A stretch of 64,000 bases of DNA from Candidatus Syntrophosphaera thermopropionivorans (lineage in GTDB: Bacteria > Cloacimonadota > Cloacimonadia > Cloacimonadales > Cloacimonadaceae): positions 103,428-167,427 of the forward strand of contig NZ_SMOG01000002.1 in assembly GCF_004353895.1 (NCBI RefSeq), read 5' to 3'. The notes under the pieces were generated by a model. The model had not been told where the DNA came from, made no database searches, and worked only from the letters and a program-made list of their open reading frames with translations. A program made the position numbers and the translations under genes. Shown here piece after piece: positions 9,601 to 18,794 of this stretch (positions are counted from its first letter, which is position 1; every line of letters starts with the position of its first letter).

Positions 9601-10551
9601 CGGCAAAAAGTCCGTTTTACCGGAAGTTTTTCTCCCAGTACCTCTAATGGTATAGCTGAAGTTAAGGTTTTCAATAATAAGTTAGTTTACAACTTAGATC
9701 CTCAAACTATTATCAGTCATAGAGGTGCTCCTCTTTTTGTGGGAAGTTCCACTGTTAATACAGGTTTTTATCAAAGTGGTTTTATCGTCCCTGATGATGT
9801 TACAACAGGAAACAGTGGTTTAATTGTGTCCTATTTTTGGGATCCAAACTCAAAACAAAGTTACACTAATTATTATTATCCTCTTCAGCTAAGTGATGAG
9901 GCTGTCTCAGCTAATAATCCTGATGCTCCTCATATAGAAATTTATCTGGATAGTATGGATTTTAGACCAGGTGATATAGTGGGAACCGATCCTATTCTCT
10001 ATGCCAGAATTTCTGATAGTAATGGAATAAATGTTACAGGTAGTGCCGGACATAATATCTTATTGATTTTGGATAATTCCCTACAACCTGTTTCAGTGAC
10101 AAATTATTTCCGTTATGATACAGATTCATTCACTCAAGGCATTTTAACCTATCCTTTATCTGGCTTAAGTGAAGGTGTACATTCCTTACAGATTATTGCC
10201 TTTGATAATTTCAATCTTCCTGCTGTTGCTACCACCCATTTCCAAGTGCGAAAAGTGGCAGAGCTTTATATAGAACGATTTTTAATCTACCCTAATCCTA
10301 TGAAATCTACCACCAACTTCACTTTTATGCTTCCTCGTGATTGTGAACTTACCATTGATATATATACTATATCCGGAAAGAAAATTTATAGTATGAAAAC
10401 TATGGGCAGGCAAGGATTCAATTCTATTCCCTGGGATGGAAGAGATAACAAAGGTGATAAATTGGCTAATAACACCTATTTTGTTAAAATCCGAGCTAAA
10501 GATGGAAAGGAAAAAGCAGAAAAAATAGAAAAACTTGTAATATATCATTAA
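6682..10551 (+). CDS. PorU-like C25 (gingipain) family cysteine peptidase with C-terminal sorting domain
   Basis: A 1289-residue exported protein with signal peptide MKKTTLLILCFLLAVQVANA. The N-terminal half resembles PorU, the type IX secretion sortase that removes C-terminal signals and attaches cargo, including FRLFSNSGVLLPFAI and DGRYDAQDYILFYG around residues 260-310. The C25 catalytic domain is at about 590-960, with the His in LYVGHGGH (H821) and the nucleophile in IAASCEVS (C856). The C-terminus (about 1200-1289) is a FlgD-like Ig domain with YPNP and PWDGRDNKGDKLANN. Both catalytic residues are present. It could be a PorU sortase or a secreted gingipain-like peptidase; the N-terminal similarity favours PorU. 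It overlaps the OadG-like gene by 4 bp and is followed by cysS after 9 bp. Confidence 0.82.
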   Translation: MKKTTLLILCFLLAVQVANASFRVLETKQEQIIVEYNLGEYSFAKQNDFVYLVTSNMNYSMEPGAPMLAYEETKIAIPPSGSIQVTLLSSRHHSVKLEKRIMPVPEVVMEKDVSSYQYTLNEQLYQLSKSNNPLLNLLNPTTYRGIGFCPLEIHPFSYDGNYNLEITDQAIIKIEILGNTSFRSIMESDDLTDLFLSQIINPEQAKNWQYITPAKVEYAEFSRSDYWWKIETDREGIFKIAPSQLTGFPLSDIDPRSFRLFSNSGVLLPFAINSPGNPFQEIPIQVIGEEDGRYDAQDYILFYGTTRDGVEKNQILQSNKDTYYNPYSGNCVYWLTFGGEFNTDPLRIATLPELQTWNTQTSTFVDNVRLETEKLRRETIGFDWYMTLLAGKVTADYDFTIELPDLSTNDNGILSFSLRQESVNYIATHNISVYVNGNVIPSSANSYIFSWQGLNEYVFQKSVPYFVPGANTIRIRVHRDKTDNIFLDWINVKYTRNIVKYAGKQTIVNQLENEYEVPVRYNVFSSTNFTVYQINSFNEASLVPVKNIAGSYYYIASGNTATKFILTNEEYYLPAKVQFIEPVDLVSNPGQVDNIIITPDEFINQAQTLADKYNLYFNKRSKVVRQSDIFNQFNSGHPDPEAIRLFLSYVFQNYPTPRITSVTLLGLGTIDWRNFSGQAQSKNKMIVYQRDNSTSDDFFVMLTQTYNPELAIGRYPVTNLNEINIMFSNFSSYVENPVGGWWKNSMVFVADDLYNGSEPYYENYHTQQTETLSNTIHPSILIDKIFGWEYEYDEFQNKPKARDDMMAAINEGRLVWLYVGHGGHDQLGAEDYFNGATDMGRFNNPGKLTFFIAASCEVSKFDYWGYESLGQKTVLLNNLGAIASLGATRMSAAGSNVGLTTFILDYLANKRNPLGYSIMAAKTAYTQSTINDALYVLLGDPLLHIVPPVRDSILTIFDPDNYQTKENQGILYARQKVRFTGSFSPSTSNGIAEVKVFNNKLVYNLDPQTIISHRGAPLFVGSSTVNTGFYQSGFIVPDDVTTGNSGLIVSYFWDPNSKQSYTNYYYPLQLSDEAVSANNPDAPHIEIYLDSMDFRPGDIVGTDPILYARISDSNGINVTGSAGHNILLILDNSLQPVSVTNYFRYDTDSFTQGILTYPLSGLSEGVHSLQIIAFDNFNLPAVATTHFQVRKVAELYIERFLIYPNPMKSTTNFTFMLPRDCELTIDIYTISGKKIYSMKTMGRQGFNSIPWDGRDNKGDKLANNTYFVKIRAKDGKEKAEKIEKLVIYH

Positions 10552-10560
10552 AGGTACACT

Positions 10561-11943
10561 ATGCAATTTTATAATCAGTTAAAGCGTCAAAAGGAAGAAT
10601 TTACACCTATAAATCCTGGTGAAGTTAAGATGTATGCTTGCGGTCCTACGGTTTATAACTACTTTCATATTGGAAATGCTCGTGCTTTCATCACTTTTGA
10701 TGTGCTACGACGCTATCTTGAATTCCGTGGTTATAAGGTTATCTATGTGCAAAATATTACCGATATAGATGATAAGATAATAATTGGTGCTCAAGAAGAA
10801 GGGATACCCTTTAATGAATTTACGGTTAAGTATATCCAAGCTTTTCAGGAAGATTGTGCAGCCTTAGGGATTAATCCTCCGAGCTATCAACCCAGAGCTA
10901 CAGAAGTTATTCCAGATATTATTGATGCTATCCAACTCCAGATTCAAAAAGGCTTTGCTTATGAAATTGAGGGTGATGTCTATTTTGATACTACTGCACT
11001 TCCTGAATATGGTATGCTTTCTGGTAAAAAGATGGAAGATTTAATCCCAGGAGCACGAGTAGAAGAAAATACTTTAAAAAAACACCCGACTGATTTTGCT
11101 TTATGGAAACGCAGTAAACCTGGTGAACCTTTCTGGGAAAGTCCTTGGGGTAAAGGACGTCCAGGCTGGCATACTGAATGCGTTGTTATGAGCAGAAAAT
11201 ATCTGGGAGAAACATTTGATATCCACGGAGGAGGAATAGACCTTTTATTTCCTCACCATGAAAACGAGCTTGCTCAAGCTCTGGCAATGTCCGGAAAACC
11301 TTTAGCTAACTATTGGTTATACAATGGCTTTCTCAATATTGAAGGTGAAAAAATGAGCAAGAGCCTGAATAATTTCTTCACAACACGAGACATCCTTCGT
11401 CAATACAGTGCTGAGGCTATTCGTTTCTTTTTCCTTTCTAAGCATTATCATTCACCCATAGATTTTAATAAAGAAATCATAGAAGAATCAGAACGAGCGG
11501 TAAATAACTTCTATTCAGCTTTAAAAAGTGTGGACTATTTAAATATTGAAGCCCAACCTGATGGTTCTTGTGCTGATCAGGAGCAAGCTTTTATCCAGGC
11601 AATGGATGATGATATGAATACTGCAAAGGCAGTAGCTGTACTTTTTGAACTTACTCATCAATGCAAAAATATAAGTCTTACTCGTTCTGAACGAGAACAA
11701 GCTGCTCTTATGCTGGTCAAATTAGGAAAAGTCCTGGGCTTTTTCCAAAACTTAAGCCAAAGATTAAAAGAAACACTTCCTGATCTCTCTCAAGAATTGA
11801 TTCAATTATTAATTAACTATAGAGAACAGGCTCGTAAAGAAAAAAACTGGGTTCTGGCAGATAAAATCCGTAACGATTTAAATAGTTTAGGTATTGAGAT
11901 AAAAGATACTCCTGAAGGTTGTATTTGGACTTTAAAAAGTTAG
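10561..11943 (+). CDS. cysS: Cysteinyl-tRNA synthetase
   Basis: A class I synthetase of 460 residues, the usual length. It has the zinc-site ACGPTVYNYFHIGNARA segment (HIGH variant FHIGN), a WHTECVVMS zinc motif, GGIDLLFPHHENE and the KMSKS loop (GEKMSKSLNNFF). It charges tRNA-Cys in the cytoplasm. It starts nine bases after the C25 peptidase gene, and its stop merges with the AGGAGG site of the next gene, suggesting cotranscription. Confidence 0.97.
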   Translation: MQFYNQLKRQKEEFTPINPGEVKMYACGPTVYNYFHIGNARAFITFDVLRRYLEFRGYKVIYVQNITDIDDKIIIGAQEEGIPFNEFTVKYIQAFQEDCAALGINPPSYQPRATEVIPDIIDAIQLQIQKGFAYEIEGDVYFDTTALPEYGMLSGKKMEDLIPGARVEENTLKKHPTDFALWKRSKPGEPFWESPWGKGRPGWHTECVVMSRKYLGETFDIHGGGIDLLFPHHENELAQALAMSGKPLANYWLYNGFLNIEGEKMSKSLNNFFTTRDILRQYSAEAIRFFFLSKHYHSPIDFNKEIIEESERAVNNFYSALKSVDYLNIEAQPDGSCADQEQAFIQAMDDDMNTAKAVAVLFELTHQCKNISLTRSEREQAALMLVKLGKVLGFFQNLSQRLKETLPDLSQELIQLLINYREQARKEKNWVLADKIRNDLNSLGIEIKDTPEGCIWTLKS

Positions 11944-11951
11944 GAGGAATT

Positions 11952-12776
11952 GTGGTAAAAAGCAAAAAGAAGACTATAACTATAGTGATTGTAGCTATAG
12001 TAATAATAATAGCTATTTATTTTCTAATCAGTGTGATTCAACCACCTTCATTAAATAATCCTGAAAGCATTGCCTGGGATGAAACCGGTTTAAGATTTTT
12101 AATTTCCAATACGGGTAATGGAAAAATCCTTTATACTACAGATTTTAATCAATACGAAGTCCTGATTAATGAAGGATTATCCAGTCCCCGGGGAATTAAG
12201 TTCAGGACAGACACTCTTTATGTTGCAGATAACACAGTAATCCAGATCATAGATGTAAAAGGGGCAAAGATTGTAGAAAGTATTACTATACCCGGTTCAA
12301 AAATGCTAAATGATATTGAATGTGATAAAGAAGGTTTGCTTTATTGCACTGATACTGGAGCTAATAAATTATTCATCGTCAATCCGCATACCAAAGAAAT
12401 AAATAGTTTCATCTCTCCTCTTATGACTAAACCAAATGGCATAGTCTTTGATGGTCCTCGTCGTCAGATGTTCATCGTCTGTTTTAAACCTGCTTCTCCT
12501 ATTCTTGCTTTTAACATTGATACTAAGACATTTAGTATTTTCAAAGAAACACTTTATGATAATCTGGATGGAATTGCTATTGATGATTTGGGCAGGATAT
12601 ATTACAGCTCCTGGGGAGAAAAATGTATCTTTATGATTCCACAGGAACAGAATCGCACTATCATCTGGCAAAAAGATTTGAAAGCTCCTGCAGATATCTA
12701 TTATCATCTTCCTACCAATGAGATTCTGGTCCCTCTTTTTGAGGATAATGAAATAAAACGGTTTAAGGCTGATTGA
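11952..12776 (+). CDS. Membrane-anchored NHL/SMP-30-type beta-propeller protein
   Basis: Starting at GTG 11952, four bases after AGGAGG, the protein has 274 residues. An upstream in-frame start at 11919 lies inside cysS and is unlikely. Basic residues and one hydrophobic helix (about 7-26, rich in Ile and Val) anchor an extracytoplasmic domain of repeated strands such as NPESIAWDETGLRF, SPRGIKFRTDTLYVAD, NDIECDKEGLLYCTD, KPNGIVFDGPRRQMFI and DGIAIDDLGRIYYSS. These read as a six-bladed propeller of the NHL or SMP-30/gluconolactonase kind. Asp and Asn residues suitable for a metal site are present, but no substrate can be inferred. It overlaps the following kinase-like gene by 4 bp. Confidence 0.75.
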   Translation: MVKSKKKTITIVIVAIVIIIAIYFLISVIQPPSLNNPESIAWDETGLRFLISNTGNGKILYTTDFNQYEVLINEGLSSPRGIKFRTDTLYVADNTVIQIIDVKGAKIVESITIPGSKMLNDIECDKEGLLYCTDTGANKLFIVNPHTKEINSFISPLMTKPNGIVFDGPRRQMFIVCFKPASPILAFNIDTKTFSIFKETLYDNLDGIAIDDLGRIYYSSWGEKCIFMIPQEQNRTIIWQKDLKAPADIYYHLPTNEILVPLFEDNEIKRFKAD

Positions 12777-13423
12777 TAAATAGAATTTCTCGCATTTCTA
12801 CTACCAGTATAGAACTTAGAGATAAGTCTGTTATCAAGTATTTTTCTTCAGCAGATAGCTATTGGAAGGAATTTAAAGTGTATGAAAAAGGACTTCCAAT
12901 GGTCCCAAAACTTCTTTGCTCTGAGGAACCTAAATGGATTGAAATTGAATATGTGGAAGGAAAACCTTACTTGAATGTGCAGCCGCAAACTGAAATAATA
13001 GACCTTTTAGCAGATACCTTGGGCAATTTCCATAAGGCAATGAGAACTGATAACCTCTATCTCTGCCATTGGGATAATCAACCTTCCAATATTCTTTATT
13101 CCGGGAATCAAATTTGGTTAATAGACTTTTCTGAATCTCGTACCTCGGTCGCAGAAGATGACATTACTCACTTACTGCTTTTCTGGTGTGCTGAATTCTC
13201 TTCTGACAAATTAAGAAGTTTGGTAGATAAATTTATCTCTCGCTATCAAATTCACATCCCGCTTAATGCTAAAATATGGAAGGATGCGCTAACTCGTAGT
13301 TTGATGCGTTTTAATCAAAGACGTTCTTCTTTTGGACATTCCTTGCACCATCTGGAAGAAGAACAGTTTAATCTAAATGTTAACTATCTATCCAATCTAT
13401 TTAATTCCTTAAGTTCCAATTAA
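12773..13423 (+). CDS. Small APH/lipopolysaccharide-kinase-like protein
   Basis: A 216-residue protein whose TTG start (12773) overlaps the stop of the propeller gene. The eukaryotic-like kinase fold is suggested by a lysine in SVIKYF, a following Glu (KEFKVYE), a hinge-like IEIEYVEG, the catalytic loop HWDNQPSNIL (HxDxxxxN, as in aminoglycoside phosphotransferases and WaaP/Bud32-type kinases), and the metal-binding LIDFSES in place of DFG. All key residues are present. The small size and lack of resistance-gene context argue against a drug phosphotransferase; an envelope sugar or small-molecule kinase is more plausible. The non-ATG start lowers certainty about the exact N-terminus. Confidence 0.7.
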   Translation: MINRISRISTTSIELRDKSVIKYFSSADSYWKEFKVYEKGLPMVPKLLCSEEPKWIEIEYVEGKPYLNVQPQTEIIDLLADTLGNFHKAMRTDNLYLCHWDNQPSNILYSGNQIWLIDFSESRTSVAEDDITHLLLFWCAEFSSDKLRSLVDKFISRYQIHIPLNAKIWKDALTRSLMRFNQRRSSFGHSLHHLEEEQFNLNVNYLSNLFNSLSSN

Positions 13424-13485
13424 ATGCAAATAAATAAATTCGCCATCATATATTCTTTAAATCAATTGAAAAGGGAATTGAAAAA

Positions 13486-15186
13486 ATGACTTTTATAGAT
13501 GTTTTGAACCTGGTTGGCGGACTCGCACTTTTCCTATATGGCATAAGTATGTTGAGCGATAATCTTCAGGCTGTAGCTGGAAAGAAGATGCGTCAAATCC
13601 TGAAAAGAATTACTGGCACACCTTTTAAAGGATTGCTGGTAGGACTTGGTGTAACAGCTATTATTCAAAGCAGCTCTGCTACCACAGTTATGCTCATAGG
13701 GATGGTTAATGCTGGAATAATGAGTCTTCAACAAGCAGTAGGCGTAATAATAGGAGCAAATATTGGTACTACTGTTACTGCACAACTGATTGCCTTTAAT
13801 ATTGGAGACATTGCCTATTTCTTTGTTATTCTTGGGGTTTTCGGTCTATTTTTCAAAAAAAGTCGTAAAATGGAATACTGGAGTTTAATCATTCTCGGTT
13901 TTGGATTGCTCTTTGTAGGTCTAAATGTAATGAGTAATTCCGTTATTGACTTAAAAAATTCTCTCTTTGCTCGGAATATTCTTGCTCAAGCTGCGGATTA
14001 TCCTTTGCTTGCTATTTTGGCAGGAATGATTTTTACTATGATTGTTCAGAGTTCTTCTGCTGCTGTAGGTATTATTCTAGTACTTGCCAATACAAATTTG
14101 ATTTCTTTTGATGGAGCCTTATATCTGGTTTATGGAAGTAATATAGGAACAACTATAACTGCTTGGTTAGCAGTTTTAACTTCCAGCTCTACTTCTAAAA
14201 GAGTGGCTTTAATTCATACTCTTTTTAATGTTTTTGGTTCAGTATTCTTTGCCATTCTCACTTATTTAGGTTATTTTAACAGATTTATAAATTTGATTAC
14301 ACCCGGTAATGTTTATGCTCATCAAAATGTGGCGCGTCATATTGCTAATGCTCACACATTCTTTAATGTCTTTAATGCTTTAATTTTGCTACCTTTTTCT
14401 GGACTATTAGTTAAAATTGCTCAAAAAATAATACCCCAGGGTCCGGAAGAGACTATTTCTATGGGAGAACCAAAATTTCTTGATTATCATTTGATTGATG
14501 ATTCTTACCTTGCTATTGAACAATGTTTAAAAGAAATGAGAGAGATGCTTCGTTTAGTTAGACTTGAATTAAGAACCTCTTATGAAGCATTCAAGGATAA
14601 AAACTACAAGAAACAAGAAAGTATCCACAGAATTGAATCTGCTATTGATAATCTGCAAAAAGAGATTACTCGCTATCTTGTTGCGGTTAATGAACGCACC
14701 AATTCCGAAGTTATTATTCAAAAAATCCCTGCTCTACTTCATACTGTTAATGACATAGAAAAAGCAGGTGATTTAACTGAAGAAGCTAATCGTATTCTTA
14801 ATCAAGAAATTCCTTCTCATAATAACAACATATCTGATGACCTGAAAAAAATGATAGGTGACCTTTATCGCAAAGTTATGGAAATGTTAGAATACTGCAT
14901 TGAATATCTGGAAGAGCTGAAGCCTGTTTACATCTTTAAAATTATTGAATTAGAAGGCAGAATTAACGAGACTCATAATTCTCTCCGTGAACACATTATG
15001 AATTGTATTCAAAGTGGAGAATGTGATGCCATTAATGGTTTACATACTATTGATTTTATAGATACCATGGAGCGAATTGCCGATAAATTAAAGAATCTGG
15101 TCAAAGCTGGAAGTCACGATTTTACTTACAATATCCATAATGATGAACTCTGGGAAATCAACAAGGGTGAATTAGATGACGATTAG
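13486..15186 (+). CDS. Na+/phosphate cotransporter family protein with PhoU-like C-terminal domain
   Basis: A 566-residue NptA/PNaS-type carrier. Two inverted transport repeats each contain the QSSSA motif (IIQSSSATTVM near residue 62 and IVQSSSAAVGI near 187) and a GANIGTT/GSNIGTT loop. About eight to nine membrane helices precede a long helical C-terminus (about 340-555) resembling PhoU, typical of bacterial Na/Pi cotransporters. It would import or export phosphate with sodium at the inner membrane. ATG 13486 follows AAAGGGAATTGAAAAA, a weak ribosome site. It is convergent with trpS. Confidence 0.9.
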   Translation: MTFIDVLNLVGGLALFLYGISMLSDNLQAVAGKKMRQILKRITGTPFKGLLVGLGVTAIIQSSSATTVMLIGMVNAGIMSLQQAVGVIIGANIGTTVTAQLIAFNIGDIAYFFVILGVFGLFFKKSRKMEYWSLIILGFGLLFVGLNVMSNSVIDLKNSLFARNILAQAADYPLLAILAGMIFTMIVQSSSAAVGIILVLANTNLISFDGALYLVYGSNIGTTITAWLAVLTSSSTSKRVALIHTLFNVFGSVFFAILTYLGYFNRFINLITPGNVYAHQNVARHIANAHTFFNVFNALILLPFSGLLVKIAQKIIPQGPEETISMGEPKFLDYHLIDDSYLAIEQCLKEMREMLRLVRLELRTSYEAFKDKNYKKQESIHRIESAIDNLQKEITRYLVAVNERTNSEVIIQKIPALLHTVNDIEKAGDLTEEANRILNQEIPSHNNNISDDLKKMIGDLYRKVMEMLEYCIEYLEELKPVYIFKIIELEGRINETHNSLREHIMNCIQSGECDAINGLHTIDFIDTMERIADKLKNLVKAGSHDFTYNIHNDELWEINKGELDDD

Positions 15187-15231
15187 TCCCCTTCCTATTA
15201 TCTTAAATTAATTTGGAATAGGTGATTCAAT

Positions 15232-16224
15232 TTAATCTACTCCTATAACCTGTCGCAATTCTTTTATCTTTTTAGCAGCCAATTCTCTGGCACGGGCGGA
15301 TCCTTCTTCCAGAATTCTTTTTATATCATCGGGTTGAGAGATAAGTTCATTATACCTCTCTCTTAAAGGTGTTAGATGAGCATTCAAAACATTAAATAGC
15401 TCTTCTTTTGCTTCTTTCCAGCTCATACCTCCAGCGAGATAGCGTCTACGCAATGATTCCGTTTGGTCTGGAGTGGCAAAATTACGATAAATCGCAAAAA
15501 TAGTGCAGGTTTCTGGGTCTTTAGGTTCTTCTACTGTTTGAGAGTTTGTTTTAATTCTCATCACCAGCTTATAAAGTTCTTCTTCCGAAGCAAACATTGG
15601 AATAGTATTTCCATAACTTTTAGACATCTTGCGTCCATCTAATCCTAAAAGGGTTTTAGTTTCCTCTCTGGCAATTGCTTGAGGTATCTTTAAATATTCC
15701 TTACCATAATTATAATTAAAACTTTGAGCAATATCCTGAGCCATTTCTATATGCTGAAACTGATCACTGCCAACAGGTACATAATCCGTATCAAATAAAA
15801 GTATATCTGCTGCCATCAATACGGGATAAGTATAGAGTCCCATATTGACACCGTCATCAGAATCCTTTCCACTTTCAAGATTGGCTTGCACCATTGCTTT
15901 ATAAGCATGAGCACGATTCATCAAACCCTTAGGAGTGAATGCCATTAAAATAACCATTAACTCAAAAGTTTGTGGGACCAGCGATTGTTTATAAAAAAGC
16001 ACCTTCTCCGGGTTTAAGCCACAGGCTAACCAGGCAGCGGCAATTTCCAGGGTCATTTTTCTGATTTCCTCTGGGTCTTTACAGGCATTCAAAGCATGGT
16101 AATCAGCTATAAAATATCTGGCTTTACAAGTCTTAGCCAGTTCTAAAGCTGGACGAATAGCACCCACATAATTTCCTATATGTGGCACACCCGTTGGTTT
16201 TATTCCAGTTAGTGCAACTTTCAT
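15232..16224 (-). CDS. trpS: Tryptophanyl-tRNA synthetase
   Basis: A class I synthetase of 330 residues. It has the HIGH variant TGVPHIGNYVGAI close to the N-terminus, DQFQHIEMAQDIA for tryptophan and adenylate binding, and the KMSKS loop GRKMSKSYGN. It is encoded downstream of rimO with a 4-bp overlap, so it is probably the last gene of a minus-strand operon starting at the M18 peptidase or DUF1015 gene. Confidence 0.97.
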   Translation of the reverse strand: MKVALTGIKPTGVPHIGNYVGAIRPALELAKTCKARYFIADYHALNACKDPEEIRKMTLEIAAAWLACGLNPEKVLFYKQSLVPQTFELMVILMAFTPKGLMNRAHAYKAMVQANLESGKDSDDGVNMGLYTYPVLMAADILLFDTDYVPVGSDQFQHIEMAQDIAQSFNYNYGKEYLKIPQAIAREETKTLLGLDGRKMSKSYGNTIPMFASEEELYKLVMRIKTNSQTVEEPKDPETCTIFAIYRNFATPDQTESLRRRYLAGGMSWKEAKEELFNVLNAHLTPLRERYNELISQPDDIKRILEEGSARARELAAKKIKELRQVIGVD

Positions 16225-17528
16225 TTTACTCCTTCCTTAATCACTTCTCCAAATAAATCCGTTCCTATTATATCTATCAATTTTATAGGATAGATTTTAC
16301 CTAATTCCAGATTTTCTCCTTTAACAAATGTCAATCCATCTATATCAGGTGCTTGAAACCAGGTTCTTCCAATATAATTAGCTTCTTCAATATCATCTGC
16401 ATAATCTTCTATTAAAACTTCCAAAATCTCACCAATATAGCTTCCCATAATTTCTTCCAGAGATTGTTGCTGCAGCTTTACTAATTGATTATAACGAGTC
16501 CGTATGGTTCTGGGGAGAATTTGATGGTCCATTTGGGCTGCAGGAGTACCTTCTTCTCTGGAATAAGGAAAGATTCCCAGATAAAGAAAAGGAGTTGAAT
16601 TAACAAAATTCTTTAGCAACTCAAAATCCTGTCTTGATTCACCTGGAAATCCTATCATTAAGGTAGTTCTAAGAACAGATTGAGGAAGCTTATCTTTTAT
16701 CTTATTAAACATTTCTTTTAATTCAGTAGACCCTTTTTTTCTTCCCATAGCTTTTAAGATTGGGTCAGAAATATGCTGAATAGGAATCTCAAAATAGGGC
16801 AAGAGCTCTGGATATTTTTCCCAGAGCTCCAGCCAGGAAGTCTCAAAATGGTCAGGATGCATATATAGCACTCTAATCCACTTATATTTATTAAGTTTTA
16901 TTAGCTCTTCCAGCAATTCTGGCAAAGCTTTATAGCCATAGAGGTCCATACCATAATTTGCTGTATCCTGAGCAATAACAATTAGTTCGGAATAATGTTT
17001 ATTGTCTTCATCTGCTAATTCTCTTGCTTCTTCCACCAATACTTCTATAGGAATGCTTTTCATCTCACCCCGAATAGAAGGAATAGTGCAATAAGTGCAG
17101 TGATTGGAACAGCCATCACTTATAAGTAAATAGCGATAATAAACTTCATCAATTGAAGTTCTTTGATATTTTGCCTGAGATGTAAGCCCCAGCAAAGTTT
17201 CCATAGCAGCAACATCTTTCAGTCCAATCCAGCTATCAACCTCAGGAAAAGCTTCTTCAAATTCCCCTAAACCTCTATTCATCAAACAACCTGTAACTAC
17301 AAGTTTTTTAATCTTACCTTCTCTTTTCATTTCAACCAATTCTGAAAGAACTTGTTCTCCTTCTTTTAAAGCTGATTCAATGAAGGAACAGGTATTGACT
17401 AAAACCAGGTCTATAGGTTCACTTTCATCCCAGAGTTGATAACCTGCCTTTTCCAGAATATTAGCAAATATCTCACTATCTACCAGATTCTTGGAACAGC
17501 CTAAGCTTACTATATAATAAGATTTCAT
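16221..17528 (-). CDS. rimO: Ribosomal protein uS12 (Asp89) methylthiotransferase RimO
   Basis: A 435-residue radical-SAM methylthiotransferase that adds a methylthio group to an aspartate of ribosomal protein S12. The N-terminal MTTase domain supplies three cysteines for one 4Fe-4S cluster (LGCSKNLVDSE, NTCSFIESA, TGCLMNRG), and the radical-SAM cluster motif is CSNHCTYC, followed by IPSIRG. A C-terminal TRAM domain (about 365-430) completes the architecture. The VDSE context and length separate it from MiaB. It overlaps both neighbours by 4 bp. Confidence 0.95.
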   Translation of the reverse strand: MKSYYIVSLGCSKNLVDSEIFANILEKAGYQLWDESEPIDLVLVNTCSFIESALKEGEQVLSELVEMKREGKIKKLVVTGCLMNRGLGEFEEAFPEVDSWIGLKDVAAMETLLGLTSQAKYQRTSIDEVYYRYLLISDGCSNHCTYCTIPSIRGEMKSIPIEVLVEEARELADEDNKHYSELIVIAQDTANYGMDLYGYKALPELLEELIKLNKYKWIRVLYMHPDHFETSWLELWEKYPELLPYFEIPIQHISDPILKAMGRKKGSTELKEMFNKIKDKLPQSVLRTTLMIGFPGESRQDFELLKNFVNSTPFLYLGIFPYSREEGTPAAQMDHQILPRTIRTRYNQLVKLQQQSLEEIMGSYIGEILEVLIEDYADDIEEANYIGRTWFQAPDIDGLTFVKGENLELGKIYPIKLIDIIGTDLFGEVIKEGVK

Positions 17529-18775
17529 TCCAGTAAATGGATAAAAAGGCCTGAACGCAGTTTGGGTTCAAACCAGGTTGATTTGGGGGGCATAATTTCT
17601 CCCGCATCAGCTATCCTCATTAGTTCATCTACTGAGGTGGGATACATAACAAAAGCTACTGCTTCTTTTCCGCTATTGACTCTTCTAACCAATTCCTCCA
17701 ATCCTCTTATGCCACCTACAAAATCTATGCGTTTATCTCTTCTCGGATCCACTATACCTAAAATGGGATGTAATAAATTATTTTGTAGGATAGAAACATC
17801 CAGAGAAGCTACAGGATTGCTGGCATCCCAGGTGCCATAACGAGGTCTAAGACAGTACCAGGAATGGGCAAGATACATACCTATCTCATGCTTATGAGTT
17901 GGTCTAAAAACTCTCACAGCTGGTAATTTTGTCACTTCAAACTTGTCTTCTACTAAATGCAGAAAGGTTTCTACCGTATGATTATTTAAATCACGCACTA
18001 TTCTGTTATAATCGTAAATCTTGAGCTGATTATCTGGAACAATAACAGCCATAAAGAAATTAAACTCTTCTTCACCTGTATAATCTGGATGTTGCTGACG
18101 ACGTAATAGACCAACTTTAGCAGCTGAAGCGGTACGATGATGTCCATCTGCTACATACAAACAATCCAGTGCGGCAAAACTTTTTTGAATGACTTCAATA
18201 TCTTCTGGATTATCAATTAACCATAGAGAGTGACTTATACCATCATCAGCTACGAAGTCATATTCGGGGGCATGGTTTTTTTTCACTCTTTCTACTACTT
18301 CATTGATAGAATCTTGATGCTTATAAGTTAGAAACACTGGGGATGAATGGGCATTACAGGCATCTATATGACGAATACGGTCTTGTTCTTTATCTTCTCT
18401 GGTCAGCTCATGTCTTTTTATCACACCAGACATATATTCATCCACTGAAACCAATCCTACCAAGCCATTTTGTTCTCTCCCATTCATAATCTCTCTATAA
18501 ACATAATACATAGGCTTTTCATCTTGTTTCATATAGCCTTCTTGCAGATAACGATAGAGATTCTCGCGCGCTTTAGCATAAACTGCTGGATCATAAAGGT
18601 CAATTTCTGGTGGTAAATCTACTTCTGGTTTTTCCACCCGAATGAAACTCAAGGGATGTTTTTGTGCTTCAATTCTTGCCTCATCCGAATCCATTACATC
18701 ATACGGCAAAGAAGCTATTTCAGATGCGTATTCAGGCAAGGGACGAACTGCCTTGAAAGGTTTGAAAGTCGCCAT
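17525..18775 (-). CDS. DUF1015 family protein (SerK/SbnI-like fold)
   Basis: A 416-residue member of the DUF1015 family, recognised by the opening FKPFKAVRPLPEYASEIASL-type segment, PYDVMDSDEAR, YVYRE, KRHELTREDKEQDR and CLYVADGHHRTASA. Archaeal SerK (ADP-dependent serine kinase) and staphylococcal SbnI (free serine kinase) belong to this superfamily, so phosphorylation of a small metabolite such as serine is possible but unproven. GHHRTASA matches the conserved ParB/sulfiredoxin-like catalytic region. It overlaps rimO by 4 bp and lies 19 bp downstream of the M18 peptidase gene. Confidence 0.85.
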   Translation of the reverse strand: MATFKPFKAVRPLPEYASEIASLPYDVMDSDEARIEAQKHPLSFIRVEKPEVDLPPEIDLYDPAVYAKARENLYRYLQEGYMKQDEKPMYYVYREIMNGREQNGLVGLVSVDEYMSGVIKRHELTREDKEQDRIRHIDACNAHSSPVFLTYKHQDSINEVVERVKKNHAPEYDFVADDGISHSLWLIDNPEDIEVIQKSFAALDCLYVADGHHRTASAAKVGLLRRQQHPDYTGEEEFNFFMAVIVPDNQLKIYDYNRIVRDLNNHTVETFLHLVEDKFEVTKLPAVRVFRPTHKHEIGMYLAHSWYCLRPRYGTWDASNPVASLDVSILQNNLLHPILGIVDPRRDKRIDFVGGIRGLEELVRRVNSGKEAVAFVMYPTSVDELMRIADAGEIMPPKSTWFEPKLRSGLFIHLLE

Positions 18776-18794
18776 TATGATTCTCCTATATATT

